Assembly: GCF_024498355.1 (NCBI RefSeq)
Contig: NZ_CP101833.1
Coordinates: 2,833,001 to 2,897,000 of the forward strand
Length of the DNA: 64,000 nucleotides
Source of the DNA: Bacillus pumilus
GTDB lineage: Bacteria > Bacillota > Bacilli > Bacillales > Bacillaceae
Reading direction: 5' to 3'
The translations under genes were made by a program, and so were the position numbers. The notes below the pieces were generated by a model. That model searched no databases and was not told the DNA's origin. It worked only from the letters and a program-made list of their open reading frames with translations. Below are positions 46,242-54,798 of the stretch, one piece after another (position 1 is the stretch's first letter; each line of letters starts with the position of its first letter).

Positions 46242-48629
46242 CTAGTTACGTAAAGGTTTTCCTTTAACGAGCATGTGCTGCATGCGTGCCTGTGATTTCG
46301 CTTCTCCTACAAGACTTAAAAAGGCTTCCCTTTCAAGCTCTAATAAGTATTGTTCATCCACCTCTGTACCAAATGACAATTTGCCGCCAGAAATGACATG
46401 GGCTAGTTTTTTCGCAATGGTCATGTCATGGTCTGAAATGTATCCAGACAATCTCATATTTTCAGCAGCCAGCACCATCGCTGCGTATCCTGTTTCCCCC
46501 ATAACGGGCACCTTTTGCTTAAGCGGCGCACGATAACCCGCTTCATCAAGAGAAAGAACGAGTTGTTTCGCATCATGGATTAAATGATCACCATTCATGC
46601 TGATCCGGTCATTCACGCGGAGCATCTTCATATCACGCGCTTCCTCTGCTGATGTAGATACCTTTGCCATCGCAATGGCTTCAAAGGTTTGCAGTGTAGC
46701 ATCTTGTATCGCAGTTGCAGAAGGCTTTCCCGCTCCTTGCAGATGGCGAATATAGAGTTCTTTGTTTCCGCCTCCGCCTGGTATCAGTCCGACCCCCGCT
46801 TCCACAAGTCCCATATACGTTTCACTGGACGCTTGGATAGCGGCTGCCGGAAGACAAAGCTCAGTCCCTCCGCCAAGCGTCATGCCAAACGGTGCAGCAA
46901 CAACTGGTCGGTCACTATACTTCACCTTCATCATCGCCTGCTGGAACCTGCGAATAACAAAATCAATTTCAAAGAAGTTGTCGTCCTGTGCTTCCATTAA
47001 AATTAGGGCAAGATTGGCACCAACACAGAAGTTCTTTCCTTGGTTACCGATGACAAGCCCTTTATAATTCTTTTCCGTTTCATCTACAGCACGATTGATC
47101 ATATCAATGACATCAAGCCCAATTGCATTGCTTTTCGAATGGAATTCAAGTAAGGCAACATCATCACCGATATCGATCAAGCTCGCACCCGTATTTTTGA
47201 AAATGACATCGTGTTTCTTTTTCAATCTAGCTAACGAAATATTTTTGTCGTTTCCTTCTTCCTGTTCATAAGCGCCTTTTTGATAAAATGCACGCTCTCC
47301 TTCGGCATTTTCTTGATAGAACGTGTCATGTCCTTCTGAAAGCATATCTTGCACCCACGACGGGATGCTATGCCCTTCTGCTTCCATTCGGTTGACGGCT
47401 TTGTTCACACCAATCGCATCCCACAGCTCGAATGGCCCATGCTGCCAGCCAAATCCCCATTTCATGGCGTTATCGATGGACTGAATATCATCCGCAATGT
47501 CGCCTTTTAGATGAGCTGAATAAAGAAGCACAGGTGCTGTCATATTCCAGAGCAATTGCCCAGCACGCCCGTCTTGATAAATAAGCGCTTTCAATTTCGC
47601 TTTTGTTCCCTTTTGCTGCTTGGCAATGTCAATGCCCGGGTCCTTCAGCTTCGTCCGTTCTCCGTATGTGAGTGTCACAGGATCAAGCTCTAAAATGGTC
47701 TTCCCGTTTTTTTGGTAGAACCCTTGCCCTGCTTTACTGCCAATCCACCCTTTTTCGAGCATTCTTTCAATAAACTCAGGCAGCTGGAAAATATCCTTCT
47801 CCTTTCCTTCTACCTGTTCATACACATTGCGGGCTACATGAGAAAATGTGTCGAGTCCGACCACATCAAGTGTACGGAAGGTTGCACTTTTCGGTCTGCC
47901 TATGAGTGGTCCTGTGACAGAATCCACTTCTCCGATTGTATATTTGTTCTCAAGCATTTCTCGCACTGTGACAAGAAGTCCATAAGTCCCAATGCGGTTG
48001 GCAATAAAGTTCGGCGTATCTTTCGCTTCGACAACGCCCTTGCCGAGTACATCCTCACCAAATGTTTTCATATATGAAAGTACTTCTGGATCTGTTTCTT
48101 GAATAGGAATGATTTCTAAGAGCTTTAAATAACGGGCTGGGTTAAAAAAATGAGTGCCTAAGAAGTGGCGTTTAAAATCATCTGATCGGCCTTCTGTCAT
48201 TTTTTCAACAGAAATACCGGATGTATTACTTGATACGATGCTGCCTTCTTTGCGGTGTTCGTCGATGAGAGAGAATACGTGTTGTTTAATGCTGAGCTTT
48301 TCAGTGACGACTTCGATGATCCAGTCAGCGTCATGTAATAAGGAAAGGTGATCTGTGAGATTTCCTGGTGTGATGTATGATAGGTTTTTCGCTGAAGTAA
48401 GAGGTGCTGGCTTTTGCTTTAACAATTTTTTCATCGCTTCTTGACTTAATCTATTTCGAACACTAGGGTGATCAAGCGTTCGCTTTTTTGCCGTTTCTTC
48501 CTTTGTCAGTTCATTTGGCACAATATCTAGCAATGTTACTGGTATCCCGATATTGGCTAGATGTGCAGCAATGCCTGAGCCCATGACACCTGAACCAATG
48601 ACAGCCGCCTTGCGAATATGTTTGCACAT
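46242..48629 (-). CDS. fadN: 3-Hydroxyacyl-CoA dehydrogenase / enoyl-CoA hydratase FadN
   Basis: This 795-residue bifunctional protein starts with an NAD-binding 3-hydroxyacyl-CoA dehydrogenase part (VIGSGVMGSGIAAHLAN near residues 10-25; the catalytic His in LGTHFFNPARY), followed by an enoyl-CoA hydratase-like part (GNQGKNFCVGANLALI; LTGGGTE-like TLGGGTELCLPAA). ATG 48629 has AGGGGGA upstream; the longer frame back to 48731 would run through the operator. It is the first gene of fadNAE. Confidence 0.94.
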   Translation of the reverse strand: MCKHIRKAAVIGSGVMGSGIAAHLANIGIPVTLLDIVPNELTKEETAKKRTLDHPSVRNRLSQEAMKKLLKQKPAPLTSAKNLSYITPGNLTDHLSLLHDADWIIEVVTEKLSIKQHVFSLIDEHRKEGSIVSSNTSGISVEKMTEGRSDDFKRHFLGTHFFNPARYLKLLEIIPIQETDPEVLSYMKTFGEDVLGKGVVEAKDTPNFIANRIGTYGLLVTVREMLENKYTIGEVDSVTGPLIGRPKSATFRTLDVVGLDTFSHVARNVYEQVEGKEKDIFQLPEFIERMLEKGWIGSKAGQGFYQKNGKTILELDPVTLTYGERTKLKDPGIDIAKQQKGTKAKLKALIYQDGRAGQLLWNMTAPVLLYSAHLKGDIADDIQSIDNAMKWGFGWQHGPFELWDAIGVNKAVNRMEAEGHSIPSWVQDMLSEGHDTFYQENAEGERAFYQKGAYEQEEGNDKNISLARLKKKHDVIFKNTGASLIDIGDDVALLEFHSKSNAIGLDVIDMINRAVDETEKNYKGLVIGNQGKNFCVGANLALILMEAQDDNFFEIDFVIRRFQQAMMKVKYSDRPVVAAPFGMTLGGGTELCLPAAAIQASSETYMGLVEAGVGLIPGGGGNKELYIRHLQGAGKPSATAIQDATLQTFEAIAMAKVSTSAEEARDMKMLRVNDRISMNGDHLIHDAKQLVLSLDEAGYRAPLKQKVPVMGETGYAAMVLAAENMRLSGYISDHDMTIAKKLAHVISGGKLSFGTEVDEQYLLELEREAFLSLVGEAKSQARMQHMLVKGKPLRN

Positions 48630-48649
48630 AAATATCCCCCTAAACATTT

Positions 48650-48667
48650 TGAATGAACAGTCATTCA
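48650..48667. promoter_or_regulatory. FadR operator before fadN
   Basis: TGAATGA, four bases, TCATTCA: a perfect 7+4+7 palindrome matching the known B. subtilis FadR operator TGAATGA-N4-TCATTCA. It is 21 bases before the fadN start. Long-chain acyl-CoA should release the repressor. Confidence 0.9.
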
Positions 48668-48828
48668 TTTTTTGTCCAAAAAAAAGCAATACCTCTTTCT
48701 TTATCTTAAAAGATTTTCCGAAACAGTTCAATAGCAGATTTCAAAAATTTACACATTCTCATGTGCCTCACTTTACAGCGTATGAATTAAAGACGAGAGG
48801 GAATTGTAAGAATGGAGGTGATGTCCAC

Positions 48829-48966
48829 ATGTCTCGTTTGAAGAAAAACCCATCGAAAGCAGGCGTAAGTGCTGCAAGTGTAAAAGGAAACGCAGGTCCA
48901 TCACAGGAAGCAGACCTAGGCGGAAAAAAGACCAGTCAAAATCAGCAATATAAAAAGAATCAGTAA
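48829..48966 (+). CDS. yuzL: YuzL-like small protein
   Basis: This 45-residue basic protein has the sequence pattern KKNPSKAGVSAASVKGNAGP, then ends SQNQQYKKNQ. It corresponds to the YuzL small-protein family, of unknown function, possibly a spore component. GGAGGTG lies 8 bases before the ATG. It lies just upstream of two coat-like genes on the same strand. Confidence 0.8.
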   Translation: MSRLKKNPSKAGVSAASVKGNAGPSQEADLGGKKTSQNQQYKKNQ

Positions 48967-48995
48967 AGAAACAAAATCGTAAGGAGGAACACATC

Positions 48996-49244
48996 TTGAA
49001 CAATCAGCAAATGAATATGCCCCCACAGGTCATTTCAGTAAAGGATTCTTTGTACTTAGAGGATATGCTGAACTGGAATTTGATTGCCATGAAAAAAGCT
49101 CATTTTATGGCCGAGCATTGTCAGGACCAAACATTGAAACAAGAATTAAATCAAGTTGGCCAAATGCACCATCAGCATTACACACAAATTCTTCAGCATT
49201 TAGGCAGCTCAGGGCAAGGCCAGTCTACTGGCTTTATGCAATAG
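48996..49244 (+). CDS. Small coat-like protein, His/Gln-rich
   Basis: This 82-residue protein is rich in Gln, His and Met (ELNQVGQMHHQHYTQILQHL). The pattern resembles spore coat/CotF-type helical proteins. The TTG start follows AGGAGGAACACATC. It is followed 12 bases later by yusN. Confidence 0.72.
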   Translation: MNNQQMNMPPQVISVKDSLYLEDMLNWNLIAMKKAHFMAEHCQDQTLKQELNQVGQMHHQHYTQILQHLGSSGQGQSTGFMQ

Positions 49245-49256
49245 GAGGAAAATAAC

Positions 49257-49604
49257 ATGGAACAGCAAAACCAACAAAAAATCGGGAATCCACAAACCCC
49301 GGTTCCCACGACAACAAACATGAATGATCGTGATTTTATCACGGATCTCTTGTCGACTGAAAAGTATATGACAAGCGGATACAACACAGCACTCAATGAA
49401 TTCAGTCATGAATCTCTTTACCAAGATATTCAGCGAATTGCGCTCGAAACACAGAAAACACAAAGACATTTATATGATGTCATGTTCAGATATGGCTGGT
49501 ATTCTGTTGAAGCGGCTGACCAGCAAAAGCTACAGCAGGCACACCAGAAATTCCAGCAAACACTGACAGATCAATCTCCATACGGATCATCACAGATGTC
49601 ATAA
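49257..49604 (+). CDS. yusN: CotF-family spore coat protein YusN
   Basis: This 115-residue protein has a CotF-type helical domain (DRDFITDLLSTEKYMTSGYN; HLYDVMFRYGWYSVEAAD). It probably belongs to the inner coat or spore surface. TAGGAGG lies before the ATG. A Pro/Asn/Gln-rich N-terminus precedes the domain. Confidence 0.82.
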   Translation: MEQQNQQKIGNPQTPVPTTTNMNDRDFITDLLSTEKYMTSGYNTALNEFSHESLYQDIQRIALETQKTQRHLYDVMFRYGWYSVEAADQQKLQQAHQKFQQTLTDQSPYGSSQMS

Positions 49605-49608
49605 AGAG

Positions 49609-49640
49609 AAAAACTGTCAGTATGATGCTGGCAGTTTTTT
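49609..49640. terminator. Terminator yusN/yusU
   Basis: AAAAACTGTCAG and CTGGCAGTTTTTT pair around TATGATG, with tracts on both strands, between convergent yusN and yusU. Confidence 0.88.
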
Positions 49641-49890
49641 AGCGGTCTTTTTTGGCTCGATGAGCTTCATTCAGTTGTTTGATCCGCTGAATGGTTTCTT
49701 TGATCTCTTCTTTTGCCTCTGGATACGTTTCGTTAAAATGCTTTGCTAAAGGCGGCATGCTTTTGGCAATATGCGAGTAGATCACCCACTGTTTCACATC
49801 TTTTTTCAGTGCTTCGGTCGTTTCACCAAGCAGCAGTTCTGTATATTTATCAAGCAAGCCTTCAAGCTTTTCGTCTAATTCATTTCCCAT
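49639..49890 (-). CDS. yusU: Small conserved protein YusU (DUF2573)
   Basis: This 83-residue helical, charged protein contains LDKYTELLLGETTEALKKDV and a Lys/Arg-rich end. Its function is unknown. It lies between yusN (convergent) and yusV (upstream on the same strand, separated by a terminator). Confidence 0.8.
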   Translation of the reverse strand: MGNELDEKLEGLLDKYTELLLGETTEALKKDVKQWVIYSHIAKSMPPLAKHFNETYPEAKEEIKETIQRIKQLNEAHRAKKDR

Positions 49891-49912
49891 TCATTTTCCG
49901 CTCCCTTTTTCA

Positions 49913-49954
49913 GAAAAAAGCCTGACTCTGTGAGTGACAGATGTCAGGCTTTTG
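49913..49954 (-). terminator. Terminator after yusV
   Basis: AAAAGCCTGAC and GTCAGGCTTTT form an 11-base stem between the yusV stop and yusU, with a run of T on the minus strand. Confidence 0.85.
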
Positions 49955-49962
49955 ACATACGA

Positions 49963-50793
49963 TTATCTTGCAGCAAGAAATGTCTCGGCTTGCGCTTGTT
50001 GCACAATACAGCGTCCTCTGCCATGCGGAATACATAATGGTGTTCCGAATAAAGGATCTGTTGTCACTTGGCAATTCATATCAAAGACATTTTTCACGAG
50101 ATCACAATTAATGACGGTTTCCGGTCTACCTTCTGCATAAATCGTCTTGTCTTTAATCGCTACAAGATGATGAGCATATCTGCATGCGAGATTGAGGTCA
50201 TGAAGAACCATCACAATCGTGCGCTGCTCTTTTTCATTTAAGTCAAAAAGAAGGTCAAGGATTTCAATTTGATGCGTCATGTCTAAATACGTCGTTGGTT
50301 CATCTAACAAGATAATATCCGTCTCCTGCGCTAACGTCATCGCAATCCATGCACGCTGCCTTTGTCCACCTGATAATGAATCAACCGTTCGATCAGCGAG
50401 GTCTTCCATCTTTGTTGACTTCAGTGCGCGATTCACCGCTTCTTCGTCTTGCTTCGACCACTGCTTCAGCCAATTTTGATAAGGATATCTCCCTTGCTTC
50501 ACTAGCTGATGCACGGTTAATCCTTCTGGTGCTTCTGGCCCTTGTGGAAGAATGGCGAGCTGTTTCGCTACTTCCTTTGTTGGTAATTTTGCAATGGAAT
50601 GACCTTCAAGCAGGACAGAACCGCCCATTGGCTTCATGAGACGGGCCAAAGAGCGAAGTAGCGTGGATTTACCGCATCCATTGCTGCCAATAAATACTGT
50701 GATTTCACCCTTAGGGATTGATACATTTAGTTCATCTATGATCATTGTTTCTCCGTAGCCTAAGCTTAAACCTTCAGTAGAAATGGCACTCAT
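49963..50793 (-). CDS. yusV: Iron-siderophore ABC transporter ATPase YusV
   Basis: This 276-residue ABC ATPase has Walker [10 protein letters not shown], signature [12 protein letters not shown], Walker [13 protein letters not shown] and switch His in VLHDLN. The conserved C-terminus has several cysteines ([28 protein letters not shown]). B. subtilis YusV is the shared ATPase of several siderophore importers that lack their own, including the YfiYZ-YfhA type. ATG 50793 aligns with the recalled start MNGIFTEGL of B. subtilis YusV. The TTG at 50802 is too close to AGGAG. Confidence 0.93.
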   Translation of the reverse strand: MSAISTEGLSLGYGETMIIDELNVSIPKGEITVFIGSNGCGKSTLLRSLARLMKPMGGSVLLEGHSIAKLPTKEVAKQLAILPQGPEAPEGLTVHQLVKQGRYPYQNWLKQWSKQDEEAVNRALKSTKMEDLADRTVDSLSGGQRQRAWIAMTLAQETDIILLDEPTTYLDMTHQIEILDLLFDLNEKEQRTIVMVLHDLNLACRYAHHLVAIKDKTIYAEGRPETVINCDLVKNVFDMNCQVTTDPLFGTPLCIPHGRGRCIVQQAQAETFLAAR

Positions 50794-50840
50794 TCCGCTC
50801 AAACGCTCCTTTTCTCATGCAAATTTTTTATATTGAATAT

Positions 50841-50856
50841 CGTCTATGTATAGACG
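50841..50856. repeat. Small palindrome before yusV
   Basis: CGTCTAT-GT-ATAGACG is a perfect 7-base inverted repeat with a 2-base centre, 48 bases upstream of the yusV start. Confidence 0.7.
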
Positions 50857-50859
50857 GAA

Positions 50860-50903
50860 AAGATCACTTATCTCAATTTAGTGTATCAGATTTAAGTGAT
50901 CTT
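50860..50903 (-). terminator. Long inverted repeat between Fur box and yusV
   Basis: AAGATCACTTA (50860-50870) and TAAGTGATCTT (50893-50903) form a perfect 11-base stem with a 22-base loop. On the minus strand it is followed by a short TTTT, so it may be the terminator of yusW or part of the yusV leader. Confidence 0.6.
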
Positions 50904-50918
50904 GAAAATCATTTTCAA
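50902..50918. promoter_or_regulatory. Fur-type palindrome before yusV
   Basis: TTGAAAATCATTTTCAA is a perfect 17-base palindrome (8+1+8) matching the 7-1-7 Fur form with the usual A/T substitutions. It is about 110 bases upstream of yusV and next to the end of yusW. Confidence 0.75.
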
Positions 50919-50940
50919 TTAAAAAATGAGAAAGTCTCGT

Positions 50941-51390
50941 TTACTTCTTCTTTTGGAATGTACGTTTTGTCCCATCTTCGAGCTTTATATCGACCTGAAT
51001 CCGCTGATAATCGTCATCTAAATTAAAAGCAGCTAATAGTTCATTTACATACGCTTCATTCATCTTTGCGCTAGGAATAGACATATCATTTAGCTTCATC
51101 TTCATCTCTCGCAAAGCTTCTTCTCCTTCATAGCGGACACCATTCATATGGTCTCGAATGAGCGCTTCTTCTTTGCCGCTCGCCTGACGGTAGGTGGCTT
51201 CGTATAATTCACTTTTATGTCCATATTGTACATGCAGGTGCAGATGCTGAAATGGCAGTTCCTTCATTTGAACAGCCGACAAACTCTCTGCTTCTGCTTC
51301 ATTTGTATGCTGTAACGGTTCGATTGATTGACAGCCGGACAGCATAAAGAGCAGCACTCCTATTAGTCCCGCCTTCTTCCAACACATCAT
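50941..51390 (-). CDS. yusW: YusW-like lipoprotein
   Basis: This 149-residue lipoprotein has the lipobox LFMLSGCQS and a mature domain containing QVDIKLEDGTKRTF. It corresponds to YusW, a small lipoprotein of unknown function. AGGAGG lies before the paired ATG codons. It lies upstream of yusV on the same strand. Confidence 0.8.
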   Translation of the reverse strand: MMCWKKAGLIGVLLFMLSGCQSIEPLQHTNEAEAESLSAVQMKELPFQHLHLHVQYGHKSELYEATYRQASGKEEALIRDHMNGVRYEGEEALREMKMKLNDMSIPSAKMNEAYVNELLAAFNLDDDYQRIQVDIKLEDGTKRTFQKKK

Positions 51391-51510
51391 GTGTTTCCTC
51401 CTATTTCACATCATCGTTTTTTATTCTTCTCCAAGCTTCTTTTCGTTATTCAACTAAACAGTGTGTTATGGTAAATGAAAACAAAAAATATACGTCAAAA
51501 GGAGAACCGG

Positions 51511-52356
51511 ATGATGAAAAAAACAGCCATTGTGACTGGTGCCAATAGCGGCTTTGGAAAACTTATCACGATGCGCCTCGCTAAGCAAGGCTATACAGTG
51601 ATTGCTGGTGTCAGGCAGGAAGCCAATGCCAAAAAGCTCACCGAAGAAATGAAGCAAGCCTCTTTATCCGAATCTATACATATTGAAGCATTAGACGTGG
51701 CTGACACGCAGTCGATTCAAGCATTTAAGAAAAAACTGGATGCCTATGCACCCATTACCCTGCTCGTGAACAATGCAGGGACCGCCTATGCTGGCTTTGC
51801 TGAAGAGGTACCTATTGACACGTACCGCCAGCAGTTCGAGGTGAATGTCTTTGGTGTGATGGAAATGACACAAGCGGTTCTTCCGTTTATGACAAGCGGT
51901 GCAAAGATATTCAATATGAGCAGCATCAGCGGATTAATGGGAATGCCCGCACTTTCTCCATATGTATCCTCCAAGTTTGCTTTGGAGGGCTATACAGAGA
52001 GCTTGCGCATTGAACTGGCCTCGTTCGGTATACAGGCGGCCTTGATCGAGCCGGGCTCTTTCCAAACAAATATTTGGAACACCTCCATGAACGAACAGAT
52101 GATTCAGCCAGCGGAAGATTCTAAATACACAAGCATCTATCAAAAGATGATGGGTTATTTCGATGCCCAGAAATCAAACTACGGAGATCCTCGTGAAGTC
52201 GCGGAGCTCGTTGTCACACTTGCAGAAAAGAAACAGCTGAAACAGCTAAGATATCTTGTTGGGAAAGGCGTTAGACTTTCATTTACAGCAAAGCAGCTCT
52301 TGCCTTGGAACTTGTGGGAAAAAATCATCTTACGTACACTCTCATCAAAAAAATAA
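51511..52356 (+). CDS. yusZ: Short-chain dehydrogenase YusZ
   Basis: This 281-residue SDR oxidoreductase has the nucleotide motif TGANSGFG (residues about 8-15), NNAG, catalytic Ser in NMSSISG and Tyr-x-x-x-Lys in SPYVSSKFALEG. The C-terminal tail is hydrophobic and basic. Its substrate is unknown. ATG 51511 has AAAGGAG 6 bases upstream; the longer frame to 51475 is not used. Confidence 0.88.
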   Translation: MMKKTAIVTGANSGFGKLITMRLAKQGYTVIAGVRQEANAKKLTEEMKQASLSESIHIEALDVADTQSIQAFKKKLDAYAPITLLVNNAGTAYAGFAEEVPIDTYRQQFEVNVFGVMEMTQAVLPFMTSGAKIFNMSSISGLMGMPALSPYVSSKFALEGYTESLRIELASFGIQAALIEPGSFQTNIWNTSMNEQMIQPAEDSKYTSIYQKMMGYFDAQKSNYGDPREVAELVVTLAEKKQLKQLRYLVGKGVRLSFTAKQLLPWNLWEKIILRTLSSKK

Positions 52357-52362
52357 GCACAA

Positions 52363-52397
52363 AAAAAACAGGTGGGCCTTTCATCCACCTGTTTTCA
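52363..52397. terminator. Terminator yusZ/htrB
   Basis: AAAACAGGTGG and CCACCTGTTTT form an 11-base stem around GCCTTTCAT between convergent yusZ and htrB, with T and A tracts. Confidence 0.92.
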
Positions 52398-52398
52398 T

Positions 52399-53784
52399 TT
52401 ATTCAGTTTCAGACTGCCCAAGGGTAATATCTAGATTTTTATTCTTCCCTTCACGGATGACGGTCATTGTGGTTTTATCGCCAATCTTTGTTTCTTTGTA
52501 AAGAATTTCTTTCAGCTGAGAGCTGTTCGCCACGTCTTTCCCTTTAAACTTGATGATCACATCTCCAGATTTCAAGCCTGCCTTTTGTGCAGGAGATCCT
52601 TTTGATACATCTTTTACGTAAATGCCTTTGCCGATTTGTTTATCAAATAATCCGAGCGTATTTTCCTGATACGTTTCAGGCACTTGCTCAAGGTCAATCA
52701 TTTGTACGCCAAGATAAGGACGTTCGACTTTTCCATTTTTCAATAACTCATCTACAATCGGTTTCACATCGTTACTTGGGATCGCGAAGCCGAGTGATTC
52801 CACACCGCTTTCGCTAATTTTCAAGCTGTTGATACCAATGACTTGACCATTCGTATTGATCAGTGGACCTCCACTGTTCCCTGGGTTGATCGCTGCATCT
52901 GTTTGCAGCACATTCATCTCAACAGTACCAGATGATGTATTCGCTTCAACGGTACGGTCAACACCACTAATAATCCCTTCTGTCACAGTACCTGAGAACT
53001 GCGCACCGAGCGGATTTCCAATGGCGATTACTTTGTCTCCAGCACGAAGCTTAGAAGAATCACCAAAGCTTGCCACTTTATCAATACCGTCAGCGTTAAT
53101 CTCGACAACGGCTAAATCAGTCATGACGTCACTGCCGACTAGCTTCGCTTCTTTTGTTTTCCCATCATAAAGCGTGACCTTTAATTTATTGGCACCCTCG
53201 ACTACGTGGTTATTTGTAATAATGTACGCCTTCTTGCCATCCTTTTTAAAGATGACACCGGAACCCGTTCCAGCTTCTGCTTCTGTTGAATCACCGCTAA
53301 GACCGAACGAATTTTGTGTAGATTGATAGTTTGAAACCCCTACAATGGTCGGCTCTAAATCTTCTACCATATCAGCTACATTCGTGGCATTGGTGATTTG
53401 TTTTGTTGAGAAATTATCAGAGGTTGCCGGTTCACTTGACGCTGTTTGGGTTTGAGTGTTTGCGGCTGTATCCTGTGACTGCGGCAAAAGCGGCGTAATG
53501 CCAAGCACAAGACCTCCGCCAATAATCCCCCCAAGAATCGGGCTCAGCCATGCAGCCTTCCGTTTTTTCTCTTTTTTAGAAGCACGGTCATCCATCATTT
53601 GAGGAGATCTGTTTGTCACATTCTCCTGAGATGCAGATGTTTCGTTTTCATGTTGGTGAAAAACGAGTTCTTTCTCTTTTTGTGGTTCGTCTATTTGTTT
53701 TTCATTCTCTTGATGTGTTTCTTCTTGATGTGCGTCTTCTTGATGATTCATCTTTTTCTCTTCATCTTCTTTTCGGAAATCCAT
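52399..53784 (-). CDS. htrB: Membrane-anchored quality-control protease HtrB
   Basis: This 461-residue Do/HtrA serine protease has a long acidic, Gln/Glu-rich cytoplasmic N-terminus, one transmembrane helix (residues about 75-95: SPILGGIIGGGLVLGITPLL), then a trypsin-like domain with catalytic His in NNHVVEG, Asp in DLAVVEI and Ser in GNSGGP, and a C-terminal PDZ domain (GSPAQKAGLKSGDVIIKFKG). It degrades misfolded proteins at the membrane-wall interface. ATG 53784 has AAAGGAG 8 bases upstream. It is divergent from cssRS, which controls it in B. subtilis. Confidence 0.93.
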   Translation of the reverse strand: MDFRKEDEEKKMNHQEDAHQEETHQENEKQIDEPQKEKELVFHQHENETSASQENVTNRSPQMMDDRASKKEKKRKAAWLSPILGGIIGGGLVLGITPLLPQSQDTAANTQTQTASSEPATSDNFSTKQITNATNVADMVEDLEPTIVGVSNYQSTQNSFGLSGDSTEAEAGTGSGVIFKKDGKKAYIITNNHVVEGANKLKVTLYDGKTKEAKLVGSDVMTDLAVVEINADGIDKVASFGDSSKLRAGDKVIAIGNPLGAQFSGTVTEGIISGVDRTVEANTSSGTVEMNVLQTDAAINPGNSGGPLINTNGQVIGINSLKISESGVESLGFAIPSNDVKPIVDELLKNGKVERPYLGVQMIDLEQVPETYQENTLGLFDKQIGKGIYVKDVSKGSPAQKAGLKSGDVIIKFKGKDVANSSQLKEILYKETKIGDKTTMTVIREGKNKNLDITLGQSETE

Positions 53785-54065
53785 CGCTTGCACTCCTTTG
53801 CATCATTTTCATGACATGCTTCATTCATATGTGTAGATAGGACTCATGTCCTCTTAATGGCAAGATCATTGAAAATACTTTATGGCAATATGTCAAATTA
53901 TATAATACTTATTCATAGAAAAAAAGCAAGGTGCGCACATTGGTGAAAAGCACCTATTCTTCAGCCTTTTGTCTATGCCCTTTTTTCCCTTGAGCTTATC
54001 ATAATCAAACATTATGGGATAATGATGAGAAGAATATGTGAAATTGTGAAAAAAGCGTGTGATTG

Positions 54066-54096
54066 TTGACATGCCGCCTTTGTATCCCGTTATAAT
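54066..54096 (+). promoter_or_regulatory. Promoter of cssRS
   Basis: A perfect TTGACA (54066-54071) and a perfect TATAAT (54091-54096) lie 19 bases apart, two bases wider than ideal, so activation by CssR is plausible. The whole 53785-54120 gap is the divergent htrB/cssR control region. Confidence 0.65.
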
Positions 54097-54120
54097 GACG
54101 TTGAGAGGATGTGGAAGACT

Positions 54121-54798
54121 TTGTCGTACACCATTTATTTAGTGGAAGATGAACAAAACTTAAATGAACTTTTAACCAAATATTTAGAAAGTGAAAATTG
54201 GAATGTCTCCTCTTTTTTAACCGGAGAAGCGGCACGTGAGGCAATGAACAAGCCGCCGCATCTATGGATCTTAGATATCATGCTGCCTGATACGGACGGC
54301 TACACACTCATTAAAGAAATCAAAGCTGCATCACCTGACGTACCGGTCATTTTCATTTCAGCTCGTGATGCAGATATTGATCGTGTCCTCGGCTTAGAGC
54401 TAGGGAGCAGTGATTACATTGCGAAACCATTTCTTCCGCGGGAGCTGATTATCCGGGTGCAAAAGCTGCTGGAGCTTGTGTATAAAAACAGTGGTGCCCC
54501 GCAGCAGCAAAGTATCACACCCGTTTCCTCCTATGTCATTCATGAGGATATAAGAGAGGTGTATGAAGGAGATCAGCTCATTAACTTAACTTCTAAGGAA
54601 TTTGACTTGCTGCTCTTATTTACACATCATCAAGGACATGCTTTTTCCAGAGAAGATATACTCGTCAAGATTTGGGGACACGATTACTTCGGGACAGATC
54701 GTGTTGTCGATGACCTTGTCAGACGGCTGCGCAAAAAAATGCCTGATTTAAAAGTCGAGACCATCTATGGATTTGGCTATAGGATGCTAAAGGGATGA
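54121..54798 (+). CDS. cssR: Secretion-stress response regulator CssR
   Basis: This 225-residue OmpR-type regulator has phospho-acceptor Asp52 in LDIMLPDTDGYTLIKEIK, and a C-terminal winged helix with TDRVVDDLVRRLRKKM. The TTG at 54121 gives the recalled B. subtilis length of 225 residues (LSYTIYLVEDE). The longer frame from ATG 54109 adds four residues. It controls htrA and htrB on extracytoplasmic protein misfolding. Confidence 0.93.
   Translation: MSYTIYLVEDEQNLNELLTKYLESENWNVSSFLTGEAAREAMNKPPHLWILDIMLPDTDGYTLIKEIKAASPDVPVIFISARDADIDRVLGLELGSSDYIAKPFLPRELIIRVQKLLELVYKNSGAPQQQSITPVSSYVIHEDIREVYEGDQLINLTSKEFDLLLLFTHHQGHAFSREDILVKIWGHDYFGTDRVVDDLVRRLRKKMPDLKVETIYGFGYRMLKG

Noticed and set aside
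50817..51026. 69-codon plus-strand frame upstream of yusV
   Set aside because: It runs through the palindromes and into yusW on the opposite strand, so it is explained by regulatory DNA.
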